Positions 1 to 11,074 of a stretch of DNA of 64,000 bases are shown piece after piece. The stretch is from NCBI RefSeq assembly GCF_010977555.1, contig NZ_CP048815.1:124001-188000 (forward strand), written 5' to 3'. The notes under the pieces were generated by a model. The model saw nothing but the letters and a program-made list of their open reading frames with translations. It had not been told where the DNA came from and searched no databases. Positions within the stretch are counted from its first letter, which is position 1, and every line of letters starts with the position of its first letter. This DNA comes from Caulobacter rhizosphaerae. GTDB lineage: Bacteria > Pseudomonadota > Alphaproteobacteria > Caulobacterales > Caulobacteraceae. A program made the translations under genes and the position numbers.

Positions 1-163
1 CGCCCCAGGCCCGCAGAGCCTCGTCGGCCTTGGCGAACTCCAGCAGGAACCGCACGCCCCGCATCGACTCGCCCAGCAGAAAGTCCTGGTCCAGCACCGC
101 CAGCCGATAGGAGGCGGAGGCGAGTTGGGCGGCGCTCGGCGATGCGGGCGGCGGCTCGGACAT
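1..163 (-). CDS. LOG-family (TIGR00730-like) protein, N-terminal fragment
   Basis: A reading frame opens with ATG at 163 on the minus strand and runs off the left edge; 54 codons are visible. It reads MSEPPPASPSAAQ..., then a stretch containing LLGESMRGVRFLLEFAKADE and LRAWG. That stretch resembles the segment just before the Rossmann core in the long form of the TIGR00730/LOG family (nucleoside 5'-monophosphate phosphoribohydrolase-like), where a line such as '(F/Y)LLEYxKxE..L...G' is usual. The catalytic PGGxGTxxE motif lies outside the window, so the assignment rests only on this N-terminal piece. Confidence 0.5.
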   Translation of the reverse strand, partial: MSEPPPASPSAAQLASASYRLAVLDQDFLLGESMRGVRFLLEFAKADEALRAWG

Positions 164-204
164 TTCAACGCTCCACTCAAATACAGCGGCCGAACGCAGC
201 TGAC

Positions 205-228
205 GGGGACATGCTCATGGCATGCCCC
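205..228. repeat. Degenerate copy of the GGGGACA...TGTCCCC palindromic element
   Basis: An inverted repeat of GGGGACATGC against GGCATGCCCC with a short centre. It shares the outer GGGGACA arm with the two perfect copies at 11075 and 12630 and, like them, sits just past the end of a minus-strand gene, here the M16 peptidase. It is followed by CAA, as in one of the other copies. There is no T-run, so it is not a classic intrinsic terminator; a 3'-end mRNA stabiliser or REP-like role is inferred. Confidence 0.45.
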
Positions 229-246
229 CAACCCGCGCGCGTCCGT

Positions 247-3090
247 CTAGTTGCCCTTGCGCAGCGTCGGACTGTCCAGGTCGAGCTGGTCGATCGGAAT
301 CTGCAGGGCGGCCGGGACGGCGGTCTTGACCCCTTCGCCCATCGCCTTGGCGTCGCCGACCACGATGACGCTGGTCTGGGCGGGATCGAGCACGGTCTTG
401 GAGAAGGCTTGCACGTCGGCGGCGCTGACCGCCTCGACCTTGCTGGTATAGGCCTGGATCTCGTTCAGCGGGACGCCATAGATCGCCAGGTTGCCCAGGA
501 TATCGGCCAGGCCGCCCGAGGTGCCCAGGTCGCGCCCGAAGCCGCCGACCAGCACCGACTTGCGCGCCGCCAATTCGGAGGCCGAGGTCGGCTCGGCGGC
601 CAGCCGGGTCAACTCGTCCTTGATCAGCCCCACCACCTGGGCGGCGGACTCGTTCTTGGTCTGGACGCTGGCCGAGAAGCCGCCGATCGCCGCGCGCGGC
701 GTGAGGCTGGAACTGGCGCCGTACGACAGGCCGCGCTTGATGCGGATCTCCTGGTTGAGGCGGGAGGAATAGCCGCCGCCCAGCACGCCGTTGGTGACGA
801 GGCCCGCATAATAGCGCGGGTCGGCGCGCAGGATCGCCGGCTTGGTCACCACGACCGCGGCCTGACCGGTGCCGGGCAGGTCGACGATCACGTTCCTGGC
901 CGCGTAGCCCGTCGGGCCCTTGACCGGAGCCGGCGGAGGGCCGGCCGGCTTGGCCCAGCCGCCGAACGCCTTTTCCGCCAGGGCGAAGCCCTGCTCGGGC
1001 GTCAGGTCGCCGGTCAGCACCAGGATGGCGTTGTCCGGACGCCAGTTCGTGGCGTGCGTCTTGACCAGGGCGTCGCGCTGAATCTTCGGCAGCGAACCCG
1101 GCGTACCGCCCGCCACGTGGCCATAGCCCGAGCCCGCATAGATCACGGTCGGTACGACGAAGCCGGCGACCGAGCCCGGCTGCTGGAATCCGACGGACAG
1201 ACCGTCCAGGGTCTCGGTCTTCACGCGTTCCAGCTCGTCGGCCTTGAAGGTCGGGTTCTGGGCGACGTCGGCCATGATCGCCAGGCCTTGGGCGGCCTTG
1301 TCGGCGATGACGCTGAGGGTCAGGGAGGTGGCCTCCCAGCCGGAACCGGCTTCCAGATTGGCGCCGAGCGCCTCGGTGGCGGCGGCCACCTGGGTGGCGG
1401 TGCGGGTCTTGGTGCCCTCGGTCAACAGTTCGGCGGTCAGGCTGGAGACGCCTGCCAGGCCGGCGGGGTCCGCGCCCGAACCGCCGCGCACGGTCAGGTC
1501 GGCGGTGATCAGCGGCAGGTCGCTGCTCTTGGCGACGATGACCCGCAGGCCGTTGGCCAGCGTCTTCTCCACGGGCGAGGGAAGCACGGGCGACACCGCC
1601 GCGCCCGGCGCGGGCGGAGCGACGCGCTCGGCCGCCGGAGCCAGGGCGGTGACTGGGCCGCTGTAGGTGACGGACGGAGTGGGCTTGGGCCCCTCGAACG
1701 GGTCCTTGGCGCCCGCCGGTCTGGCCGATTCGGGCAGATAGCGGATGGTCACCTTACGGTCGTCGGCCAGGTACTTGGCCGCTACGCGCTGGACGTCGGC
1801 GGCAGTCACCGCCTGCAGGGCGGCCAGATCGGTGTTGGCGCGCTGGGCGTCGCCTTCGGTCCGCAGGGCGTAGCCGATCGCGAAGGCGCGGCCGTCGATG
1901 GTCTCGCGACCGCGGACGGCGTCGGCCAGCAGGCCGGCCTTGGCCTCGGCCAGCTCGGCGATGGTGGGCGGGGCCGTGCGCAGCTTGGCGACCTGGGCGC
2001 TCAGCGAGGCCTCGCCCTGTTCGACGGTCTTGCCGCCCGCCATGATAGCGCCGACGTAGAACAGGCCGGGCTGGGCGTTGTCGGGCGCCGACGAGAAGAT
2101 CTGCTGGGCGATCTTCTGGTCGTAGACCAGGCTGTCATAGAGACGCGAGGACTTGCCGGCCGACAGGATGGCGTCAAGAACCGCCAGGGCCGGAACATCG
2201 GGATCGGCGGCGGCAGGGGCCAGCCAGGTCATGGCCACGGCCGGCAGGGGCACGTTCGGACCGTAGGTGGTGACCACCTTGGATCCGGTGCGGGCCGGCT
2301 CGACCGTTGTCACCTGCTTGATCGGCGTGGCGGGGGCCTTCAGCGGGCCGAAATACTGATCGACCCAAGCGTTCAGCTGCGCCTCGTCGAAATTGCCGAC
2401 CACGATCAGGGCGGCGTTGTCGGGGCGGTAATAGGCCTGGTGGAAGGCGCGGACGTCGTCGACCGTGGCGGCGTCCAGTTCCTCGATCGAGCCGATCCCC
2501 GGCCGTTTGTAAGGATGGTCGGCGAACGAGGCTTTTGTGATGTTCAGGGCGAAGAATCGGCCGTAGGGATTGGCCAGGACCCGCTGACGCAGCTCTTCCT
2601 TGACGACGTCGCGTTCGGACTTGAACACCGCGTCATCGATGACCAGCGAACCCAGGCGCTCGGCCTCGGCCCACAGCAGGCGCTGCAGGTGGTTGGCCGG
2701 CACCACCTCGTAATAGTTGGTGAAGTCGTCGTAGGTGGAGGCGTTGTTGAAGCCGCCGACGTCCTCGGTCAGCCGATCAAAGAACTCGTTCGGCATGTTG
2801 CGCGTCGACTTGAACATCAGGTGTTCGAACAGGTGCGCGAAGCCCGAACGGCCCTGAGGGTCGTCCTTGCTGCCCACCCCGTACCAGACCTGCACCGTCA
2901 CGTTGGGCGTGCTGGCGTCACGCGAGGCGTAGACCTTCAGGCCGTTAGGGAGGGTCCGCTCCTTGTAGACGATCGGCGGCACCGCCACGCCGGCGGCGGC
3001 TGGCCTGGTCTGCGCATGAACCACCGGCGACAGCGCGGTGGTCGAAAGGGCCAGCGCGACGAGGGCGGCCTTGGCGGCGGGACGGATCAT
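247..3090 (-). CDS. M16-family (pitrilysin/insulinase) zinc metallopeptidase, two-domain, periplasmic
   Basis: 947 residues with a clear signal peptide (MIRPAAKAALVALALSTTA..., cleavage near AHAQ/HAQT about residue 27). The first half (residues ~40-480) carries the inverted zinc motif HLFEH at residues 86-90, with the third ligand probably in the DVVKEEL segment near 165. The second half (~500-930) repeats the M16 fold but has no HxxEH, as expected of the inactive partner domain in fused M16B enzymes. The N-terminal half also shows the 'LPNGLKVY...' strand typical of the family, repeated as 'LANGLRVIV' in the second half. It probably degrades peptides in the periplasm. It is monocistronic, with a palindromic element downstream. 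Confidence 0.9.
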   Translation of the reverse strand: MIRPAAKAALVALALSTTALSPVVHAQTRPAAAGVAVPPIVYKERTLPNGLKVYASRDASTPNVTVQVWYGVGSKDDPQGRSGFAHLFEHLMFKSTRNMPNEFFDRLTEDVGGFNNASTYDDFTNYYEVVPANHLQRLLWAEAERLGSLVIDDAVFKSERDVVKEELRQRVLANPYGRFFALNITKASFADHPYKRPGIGSIEELDAATVDDVRAFHQAYYRPDNAALIVVGNFDEAQLNAWVDQYFGPLKAPATPIKQVTTVEPARTGSKVVTTYGPNVPLPAVAMTWLAPAAADPDVPALAVLDAILSAGKSSRLYDSLVYDQKIAQQIFSSAPDNAQPGLFYVGAIMAGGKTVEQGEASLSAQVAKLRTAPPTIAELAEAKAGLLADAVRGRETIDGRAFAIGYALRTEGDAQRANTDLAALQAVTAADVQRVAAKYLADDRKVTIRYLPESARPAGAKDPFEGPKPTPSVTYSGPVTALAPAAERVAPPAPGAAVSPVLPSPVEKTLANGLRVIVAKSSDLPLITADLTVRGGSGADPAGLAGVSSLTAELLTEGTKTRTATQVAAATEALGANLEAGSGWEATSLTLSVIADKAAQGLAIMADVAQNPTFKADELERVKTETLDGLSVGFQQPGSVAGFVVPTVIYAGSGYGHVAGGTPGSLPKIQRDALVKTHATNWRPDNAILVLTGDLTPEQGFALAEKAFGGWAKPAGPPPAPVKGPTGYAARNVIVDLPGTGQAAVVVTKPAILRADPRYYAGLVTNGVLGGGYSSRLNQEIRIKRGLSYGASSSLTPRAAIGGFSASVQTKNESAAQVVGLIKDELTRLAAEPTSASELAARKSVLVGGFGRDLGTSGGLADILGNLAIYGVPLNEIQAYTSKVEAVSAADVQAFSKTVLDPAQTSVIVVGDAKAMGEGVKTAVPAALQIPIDQLDLDSPTLRKGN

Positions 3091-3239
3091 GGGGACGGCG
3101 CTCCGAAAGCTTGAGGGCGCGACCCTAGCACCCGGGCCGAAGGCGCCAAGATTACCGTCTTGTCATGAAGCGCGGGCATTGCCCGGCGAGCGTGGCCGTG
3201 CATCTTCTGGTGGAAAGATGGTCAGAAGGGGGAAGCCGC

Positions 3240-3953
3240 ATGAAGTCTCTGCCCGTCGCTTGCGCCCTGGCGGCGCTCGCCGTCGTCTCCGTCCCGGCTC
3301 AGGCTCGCCAGTCAGGGTTGGACGAGGTCGTGGTCACCGGCGCACGGATGACCGACTACGATCCGGTCAAGACGCCGTTCGTGACGCTCGGCAAGCGGGC
3401 CGACAACCTGATCACCACGGTGCGGGTGGTATGCGACACCCGCGACCTTTCTCAGCGCAAGCAGGAACTGAAGGCTACCCTGCGCAACATGATCAAGGCC
3501 GCGCCGGGGGCGGGGATCGAGCTGGGCCTGGAGGGCGAGGAGGTGATCGGCCGCTTCGACGACACCATGCTCGACGCGGTGATCCACCCGGACGGCAAGC
3601 CCGACACCAGCGTCGCCCTGCTGGTGGTCAAGACCCGTGTGGCGCCGGCCGACACCTTCGACGCCGCCACCGGCCGCATCAAGGCCTTCGCCGAGAAGAC
3701 CGCCAAGGCCGGCCGCACCGAGATCCTGCCGACCGAGAACTGGAACCTGACCCTGATCGGCCCGCAACGCTATCGCGGCGAGGTGCTTGCCCTGGTGGCG
3801 GAGGACGCTCGCAAAGTGGCGGGGACTTTCGGGTCGGACTATGCGGTCGCCGCCGAGGGGTTGCAACTGCCGTTGTCCTGGTACCAGTCCGGGCCGCTCG
3901 AACTGGCGCTGTACGTTCCCTACAAGCTGACCGTCACGCCCCGCCCCAAGTGA
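3240..3953 (+). CDS. Exported protein of unknown function with a TonB-plug-like N-terminal motif
   Basis: 237 residues. The ATG at 3240 is chosen because a purine-rich AGAAGGGGGAAG stretch lies just upstream and the protein then starts with a signal peptide (MKSLPVACALAALAVVSVPAQA). An in-frame start at 3165 would add a non-secretory extension. Right after cleavage comes LDEVVVTGARM, the motif that begins the plug of many caulobacterial TonB-dependent receptors, but no barrel follows. The rest (~200 residues) is a soluble alpha/beta-looking domain that vaguely recalls SIMPL/DUF541 proteins; I do not recognise it firmly. The 3' end overlaps the convergent gene by 20 bp. Confidence 0.7.
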   Translation: MKSLPVACALAALAVVSVPAQARQSGLDEVVVTGARMTDYDPVKTPFVTLGKRADNLITTVRVVCDTRDLSQRKQELKATLRNMIKAAPGAGIELGLEGEEVIGRFDDTMLDAVIHPDGKPDTSVALLVVKTRVAPADTFDAATGRIKAFAEKTAKAGRTEILPTENWNLTLIGPQRYRGEVLALVAEDARKVAGTFGSDYAVAAEGLQLPLSWYQSGPLELALYVPYKLTVTPRPK

Positions 3954-5628
3954 TCGGGCCCGGATCAAGCCGGCCGGCATAGCCGAAGATCACGCCCAGC
4001 CAGGGATGGGCGACCAGCACGCGGAAGCGGTAGGCGCCGTCCCCATTCCTGCTTGAGAGGCCGAACGTCCGGGCCCGGATGCGCGGCGCCCAGGCGCGGG
4101 GCAAGGCGACCGAGCCCAGCCGCCAACCCTCGAAGGTCCAGGAGAAGCCGTCGGGATAGGGTGCGACCGCGAAGCGGAAGGTCAGGACCCCGGCCGTTTC
4201 CTCGAACGTCCACGGATCGTCGCGGGTCGGCGCGATCGTCGAGGCGAAGGTGCGCTCGCCGAATCGGCGGACCCAGCGCTCGCCGCCCGCCGTCGGCGTG
4301 ATCGTCACCGTCGTCGCGTGCGGGCTGGGGGGCGGCAGGCCCTGCAGGCGGCGGACCAGGGCGGGCAGGCCGGGCGCGCCGCGAGCGCGGGCCCGTCCCG
4401 TTAGGGTGACGGGATCGACGCCGGCGTGGGCGCGGCGAACGACCTCGGGCCGGGTCTCCCACGGGTCGCCGAGCAGGCGAGGAAACAGGCCGGGCGTGTC
4501 CTGGCTCTGGCTTTCCAGCCGGGTGCGGATCGGCAGGCCGCCCAGTTCACGCAGGATGGCGTCCAGGCCGACCAGGCCGACGCAGGGGGTGGCGCGGGGT
4601 TGGCCCAGCCGGCCGTCGAGCAGGGCGCGCAGGGTGGCCGCCGCCGGGGCGGCCGGGGTGTGGGGACCCGCGCCGGCCTCAGCGCACAGGCTCCAGCGCG
4701 CCAGGCGCCGCGCGCCGTCGGCGTCCAGGCCCTCGGCGCTGACCACCATGCCGCCGCGGTCCGAGCCCAGCGGCGCCACAAGGCCCGCCGCTTCGCCCAG
4801 CAGCACGGCCAGCGGCTCCAGGGTCGGGATCAACCGGGCCCGTCGAGCCAGGCTCACCGTCCACAGGCCCAGGTGCAGAATCGGAAGCTCCAGCCCGGCG
4901 CGGAAGATCGCGTCGCGGCGGACGTGGAAGCGGGCGGGCAGCAGGTCGAGATCGGGCGTCTCGGCCAGGCTGGACCAGCGGCGGCCGAGGGCCGGGAAAG
5001 GCGTGCGGCGCGGGTCGCTCCAGCCGGGCCGGGTCGCCCAATGGCCCTGGGCGAACACCCGGACCGGCGCGCCGGCCCAGGCCAGGATGGCGCGGATCAC
5101 CGAGAGGCCGCGCGGCGCTCGCGCGCCCGGCGAGATCGCCGCCTCGATCCGGTCGATCCGAGTCCAGCCGGCGGTCATCGCGTCGAGGGCGGCGTGGCTG
5201 AGGGCGGGGGTCGAGCTGGCGCCGGTGATCGCCCAGCGCTGGTCGACGCGGGCCTGGCCGTCGAGCGCGGCCTCGAAGCCGGCCACGAAGTCGCGGGCGT
5301 CGGCTAGGTCGACATAGTGGGCTCGGGCCGCGAGCACCGCGCGGGGAAAGGCGTGGTCCTGACCCTGGAACGGCCCGGCCGCGTCGACCACCGCCCAGGC
5401 CCCCAGCGCGCATAGCCCGACGGGATTCAGGCGATCGAGCTGGGCAACCTCGATCGTCGCGGCCGGCCCAGTCTTGGCCAGCTCGGCCGCCACTGCGTCC
5501 AGGCGGACGAGGTCGCGGGCCGCCAGCACCAGCACGACGTCGGGCCAGCGGGCGATCATCGCCGCCAGTCGCTGTCCGAAAACGCCGCTGGCGCCGACCA
5601 GGACGATGCGCTTGCGGGCGTCGCTCAC
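3934..5628 (-). CDS. NAD(P)-binding saccharopine dehydrogenase-like protein with C-terminal DUF4166-like domain
   Basis: 564 residues from the GTG at 5628, which overlaps the upstream stop as GTGA; in-frame starts further upstream lie inside the neighbouring gene. The N-terminus has a Rossmann nucleotide-binding strand (RIVLVGASGVFGQRLAAMIA), then a DAAGPFQGQ segment typical of saccharopine reductase-like proteins. The last ~190 residues, with WVRRFGERTF and 'FRFAVAPYPDGFSWTFEGW', look like the DUF4166 domain found C-terminally in such fusions. The substrate is unknown. It is the last gene of a three-gene operon with the DUF393 and SRPBCC proteins. Confidence 0.75.
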   Translation of the reverse strand: MSDARKRIVLVGASGVFGQRLAAMIARWPDVVLVLAARDLVRLDAVAAELAKTGPAATIEVAQLDRLNPVGLCALGAWAVVDAAGPFQGQDHAFPRAVLAARAHYVDLADARDFVAGFEAALDGQARVDQRWAITGASSTPALSHAALDAMTAGWTRIDRIEAAISPGARAPRGLSVIRAILAWAGAPVRVFAQGHWATRPGWSDPRRTPFPALGRRWSSLAETPDLDLLPARFHVRRDAIFRAGLELPILHLGLWTVSLARRARLIPTLEPLAVLLGEAAGLVAPLGSDRGGMVVSAEGLDADGARRLARWSLCAEAGAGPHTPAAPAAATLRALLDGRLGQPRATPCVGLVGLDAILRELGGLPIRTRLESQSQDTPGLFPRLLGDPWETRPEVVRRAHAGVDPVTLTGRARARGAPGLPALVRRLQGLPPPSPHATTVTITPTAGGERWVRRFGERTFASTIAPTRDDPWTFEETAGVLTFRFAVAPYPDGFSWTFEGWRLGSVALPRAWAPRIRARTFGLSSRNGDGAYRFRVLVAHPWLGVIFGYAGRLDPGPITWGGA

Positions 5629-6047
5629 GAAATCGGCGGATCGAGGATGAAGCGGGCCCGCTGCTCGGGCGTCGGCAGCATGCAGGTCGCGCGCTTGCCC
5701 ATCAGTCGGTAGCGGTTGGCGGCCAGCCAATCATAGGCGCCGTCCAGCCACGCGCGCGGCAAGACGTCGACCACCGCCAGCCACGACCAGGGCGCGCCCA
5801 GCCGCCGCAGCAGCGCCAGGATCGCCGCGCTCTTCTCCAGCGCTCGGCCGGAGTCGAGGAACAGGAAGCTGGTCGGCTGGTCCGGGTTGATTCCATGGTC
5901 CTGGGCCAATTGTCGTCCATAGGCCGACTGGATCGGGGTGAAGCGGATCAGGCCCTTGCGATCGAGGGCCATCACCGTTCGGACCGAGCCGGAACACAGG
6001 TTGCAGATCCCGTCGAAGAGCCAAAGCCCGTCGGGTGATCCGCTCAT
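5625..6047 (-). CDS. DUF393 / DCC-family thiol-disulfide oxidoreductase-like protein
   Basis: 140 residues. It begins MSGSPDGLWLFDGICNLCSG, so the DCC-family signature DGxCxxC is intact (Cys about residues 15 and 18). It also has the family's 'R..IRFTPIQSAYGRQL' and C-terminal 'YDWLAANRYRLMGK' segments. The ATG at 6047 overlaps the previous stop (ATGA) and its own stop overlaps the next start (GTGA), so the three genes are translationally coupled. A redox role is inferred from the CxxC; substrates of this family are not established. Confidence 0.85.
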   Translation of the reverse strand: MSGSPDGLWLFDGICNLCSGSVRTVMALDRKGLIRFTPIQSAYGRQLAQDHGINPDQPTSFLFLDSGRALEKSAAILALLRRLGAPWSWLAVVDVLPRAWLDGAYDWLAANRYRLMGKRATCMLPTPEQRARFILDPPIS

Positions 6048-6634
6048 CGCGCCGCCGCCACGCTTTCGCGGCGCAAGGCTCGCAGGGCGGCGGGGACGTC
6101 GCGGCGCATGGCCATGGTGGTCACGCCGCTGGGCAGGCCGAAGGGCGCAGTGGCGCGGTTCTCGTAGGTGACGCGGGTGGTTCGTCCGCCGTCCAGCGGC
6201 TCCAGCAGCCACTGGCCCTCGCAATCCTTGATGTCGCCGGTTTCGCAACGGAAGGCGATACGCCGGTAGGGCTCGAGGGTCAGCCGCGAGGTCGAGTGCA
6301 GGGCCGGAAGCAGGAAGCTCCACTTGACCACGTGTTCCCGCAGCTCCACCCGGCCGGCTTCGTCGCGCGACAGCACGGTGCACCGCTTGACGCTGGGCGT
6401 CATCCGCGCGGCTCGTTCGCAGTCGAGGATCGTGGTCCAGACCACCTGCGGCGGCGCGGCGATGTCGATCATCGCCCGCACCTGGCCGCCGCGGCCCCCA
6501 GGGTCGGCGTGGGCCTCCAGGGCGACGTCGCCGCTTTCGATCCGCCGTAGCCAATCGGGGTTGGCTTCTGGCGGTCTGGCGAGCGCGGGGGTCGCCAGCA
6601 TCACGAACGCAACGACAAGGGCTCGGCCACGCAT
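6044..6634 (-). CDS. Exported SRPBCC/START-like lipid-binding-fold protein
   Basis: 196 residues with a signal peptide (MRGRALVVAFVMLATPALA). The mature part has the SRPBCC pattern: 'VRAMIDIAAPPQVVWTTILDCE' (strand plus the helix after a PPxxVW turn), then ELREHVVKWSFLLP, and a final amphipathic helix (MAMRRDVPAALRALRRES). It most resembles polyketide cyclase/dehydrase-like periplasmic proteins. As first gene of the coupled operon with DUF393 and the saccharopine dehydrogenase-like protein, it may bind a lipid or hydrophobic substrate; that is inference. Confidence 0.75.
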   Translation of the reverse strand: MRGRALVVAFVMLATPALARPPEANPDWLRRIESGDVALEAHADPGGRGGQVRAMIDIAAPPQVVWTTILDCERAARMTPSVKRCTVLSRDEAGRVELREHVVKWSFLLPALHSTSRLTLEPYRRIAFRCETGDIKDCEGQWLLEPLDGGRTTRVTYENRATAPFGLPSGVTTMAMRRDVPAALRALRRESVAAAR

Positions 6635-6669
6635 GGGCCCAGCCTAGCCGAGTTTCGGTGTGCGGCGCA

Positions 6670-8610
<1,941 letters not shown>

Positions 8611-8706
8611 GCCGCGTACTCCCATGATCTCGTTGCGGCGGAGTTATGCGCGGCGGGATGTCCCGCGCAAGAAGACCACTGCGATTTCTCCGAAACGATT
8701 GTCCGT

Positions 8707-9492
8707 TCAGGGCACGGTATAGGCTTCGCACTCGGGCAGCGGCCTGTCGGGCGCGTAGGCGTCCGAGGCCGGGTCGAAGGCAAAGATCCGCCGGTAGCTG
8801 CAGGCGGGGTCGGGGACGGTGATCAGGTCGCGGGCCCGCAGCCGGCCACGCGCGGCGTCCCCGGCCCGCAGGGCGCCGGCGGGGAAGGTCGTGGCCTTGG
8901 TCGCGAACACCAGGCGCGGCGGACCCACGGCGGTGGTCGGATCCAGCGTCAGGTCGCCGGCGAAATTATACTCGTCGTGGCAGGCGCCGCGTCGCAGCCA
9001 GAAGTCGCGTTCACCGAAACAGGCGCGGATCAGCAGCGAACCAAAGACCGGCGCGTTCAGCACCGGCTTGGCCTGATCGCCCCGCACCCGGATCAGCTGG
9101 AGCTGGGTGGCCGCGCCGCCGCCGCCGGAAAAGCTGGTGCTGACATGGCGCTCCACCCCGACGATCACGTCGGGCCGGGATCCGGCGGTGCGGACGATCG
9201 ACGGCCACAGCGCCAGGTCGTCATTGTCGTCGCTGCCCAGGTCCAGGGTCGCGGCCGGCGGCTGGCCGGTCGGCGTTCCGGCGAACACGTGCAACGCCGA
9301 GGTGTTCTGGTCGACGTCGCGGCTGATCTCCGCGCACCAGCCGCGGTCGGCGGTGCAATGCAGCGGCGGCGCACCTTCGGGGCCTTGCGGCGGCGTCGCG
9401 GCGAAGGCCTCGAGGCGGTTGCCGGCCTGGTCCTGGGCCGCTGGCGCCATGGTCGCCGCTCCAAGGAGGAGGGCGAGCAGGATCGATGTCAT
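8707..9492 (-). CDS. Exported hypothetical protein
   Basis: 261 residues with a short signal peptide (MTSILLALLLGAATMAPAAA-like). The mature part contains several cysteines (LHCTADRGWCAE, RACFGER, RRGACHDEY, DPACSYRR), consistent with disulfides in the periplasm. A segment with LDLGSDDNDDLALWPSIVR recalls beta-rich exported proteins of unknown function. I recognise no enzymatic motif. It is divergent from nothing and about 80 bp upstream of acsA on the same strand, possibly separately transcribed. Confidence 0.6.
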   Translation of the reverse strand: MTSILLALLLGAATMAPAAQDQAGNRLEAFAATPPQGPEGAPPLHCTADRGWCAEISRDVDQNTSALHVFAGTPTGQPPAATLDLGSDDNDDLALWPSIVRTAGSRPDVIVGVERHVSTSFSGGGGAATQLQLIRVRGDQAKPVLNAPVFGSLLIRACFGERDFWLRRGACHDEYNFAGDLTLDPTTAVGPPRLVFATKATTFPAGALRAGDAARGRLRARDLITVPDPACSYRRIFAFDPASDAYAPDRPLPECEAYTVP

Positions 9493-9562
9493 GGAAGCCT
9501 CGGCTTTGAACGGCGCAGGCCTCGCCTAACGCGTTTGGCGTGCGCCGTTCAAGGCTCGCGGA

Positions 9563-10195
9563 TCAGGCCGGCTGTTTGATCACCCGCAGATATGGCTTCT
9601 GCTCTTCCCAGCCGCCCGGGAACAGCGTTTTCGCCGTCTCGTTGTCGACCGACGGGACGATGATCACGTCCCCGCCTTGGGTCCAGTTGGCCGGGGTGGC
9701 CACCTTGTGGCCGTCGGTCAGTTGCAGGCTGTCGATCACCCGCAGGATCTCGTCGAAGTTCCGCCCGGTCGAGGCCGGATAGGTCAGGGACAGCCGCAGC
9801 TTCTTGTTGGGGTCGATGATGAACACCGAGCGCACGGTCAGGGTGTCCGAGGCGTTGGGGTGGATCATGCCGTAGAGGTTGGACACCGAGCGGTCGGTGT
9901 CGGCGATCAGCGGGAAGTTCAACTTCGCGCCCTGGGTTTCCTCGATGTCGGCCGCCCAACCGCCGTGGTTCTCCAGCCCGTCCACCGACAGGCCGATCAC
10001 CTTGACGTTCCGCTTGTCGAATTCGGGCTTCAGCTTGGCCACGGTTCCCAGTTCAGTGGTGCAGACGGGGGTGTAGTCCTTGGGATGCGAGAACAGCACC
10101 ACCCACGCGCCCTGGGCCCAGTCGTGGAAGTGGATCCGGCCCTCGGTCGAGGCCTGGGTGAAGTCCGGAACGATGTCGCCGAGCTGCAGCGTCAT
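9563..10195 (-). CDS. 1-Cys peroxiredoxin (Prx6-type)
   Basis: 210 residues from the ATG at 10195, preceded by AGGAG 8 nt upstream; a longer in-frame start at 10216 lacks this. The peroxidatic-cysteine motif is 'SHPKDYTPVCTTELG' (Cys about residue 46), preceded by the DFTQASTEGRIHFHDW segment. The C-terminal extension with 'ATPANWTQGGDVIIVPSVD' is characteristic of the Prx6/AhpC-TSA C-terminal domain (residues ~150-200). It reduces hydrogen peroxide and organic peroxides in the cytoplasm. No second resolving cysteine is visible, in line with the 1-Cys class. Confidence 0.93.
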   Translation of the reverse strand: MTLQLGDIVPDFTQASTEGRIHFHDWAQGAWVVLFSHPKDYTPVCTTELGTVAKLKPEFDKRNVKVIGLSVDGLENHGGWAADIEETQGAKLNFPLIADTDRSVSNLYGMIHPNASDTLTVRSVFIIDPNKKLRLSLTYPASTGRNFDEILRVIDSLQLTDGHKVATPANWTQGGDVIIVPSVDNETAKTLFPGGWEEQKPYLRVIKQPA

Positions 10196-10315
10196 GGATG
10201 GTGCTCCTGTCCGCAAAGGGTCGGCTTGACCCTAGGATGGGCGTAAAGCCGTGCCCAAGTTGTAGGCGTGCGCCCTTCCTGACGCCGCCCAGGATTTCTC
10301 GCGGAGTTTCCAGCC

Positions 10316-11065
10316 ATGCTGCTCGCCCTTTCGACCTGGTCCGAGATCGAGGCCTATCTGCAGACGTCGAGAACGGTGGTCGTGCCGATCGGCTCGAACG
10401 AGCAGCATGGCCCCACGGGGCTGCTGGGCACCGACTGGCTATGCCCGGAAATCATCTCGCACGAGGCCGCGAAACTGTCGGACAGCGTATTGGTGGCCCC
10501 GACCTTCAACGTCGGCATGGCTCAGCACCATCTGGCGTTTCCGGGGACGATCTTCCTGCGGCCCTCGACCTTCATCGCCGCGATCGGCGACTGGGTGCGA
10601 TCGCTGGGCGCGCACGGTTTCGAGAAGATCTATTTCCTGAACGGGCACGGCGGCAACGTCGCCTCGATCGAGGCGGCTTTCTCCGAGATCTACGCCGAGT
10701 ACAGCTTCCGCCAGGAGCGCGCGCCGTTCGCCCTGAAGCTGAAGAACTGGTGGGACCTGAAGGGCGTGATGAGCCTGGCCAACCAGCAGTTCCCGGTCGG
10801 CCATGGCAGCCATGCGACGCCGTCGGAGATCGCGGTGACGCAATGGGCCTATCCGGACACCATCAAGACCGCCGCCTACGAACCGAAGATCGCCCCGACC
10901 GGCCCGATCCGCGAGGCGCTGGACTTCCGGGCCCGCTACGCGGACGGCCGCATGGGCTCGGACCCGGCCCAGGCCACGCCCGAGAAGGGCGGCGCGCTGG
11001 TGGCCCAGGCAGCCAGGTCGCTGATCGAGGACCTGGCCGACTTTTCGGCGGAGAAGCGGATCTAG
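10316..11065 (+). CDS. Creatininase-family amidohydrolase
   Basis: 249 residues. Creatininase-family metal ligands are visible: 'VVVPIGSNEQHGPTG' (Glu and His), the Asp in 'LLGTDWLCPEI', His in 'AQHHLAFPGTI', and 'KIYFLNGHGGNVAS' (His and nearby Asn). A later Glu lies in the 'ATPSEIAVT' region, the usual fifth ligand. Length is normal for the family (~240-260). Members hydrolyse creatinine or related cyclic amides, or act in riboflavin/F420 or mycofactocin metabolism; neighbours do not identify the substrate here. It is convergent with the methyltransferase gene, with a palindromic element between them. Confidence 0.9.
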   Translation: MLLALSTWSEIEAYLQTSRTVVVPIGSNEQHGPTGLLGTDWLCPEIISHEAAKLSDSVLVAPTFNVGMAQHHLAFPGTIFLRPSTFIAAIGDWVRSLGAHGFEKIYFLNGHGGNVASIEAAFSEIYAEYSFRQERAPFALKLKNWWDLKGVMSLANQQFPVGHGSHATPSEIAVTQWAYPDTIKTAAYEPKIAPTGPIREALDFRARYADGRMGSDPAQATPEKGGALVAQAARSLIEDLADFSAEKRI

Positions 11066-11074
11066 ACCTCGGAT

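Noticed and set aside
142..3114. 990-codon open frame opposite the M16 peptidase
   Set aside because: It is the high-GC shadow of a clear peptidase; its translation is Gly/Arg/Val-rich without motifs.
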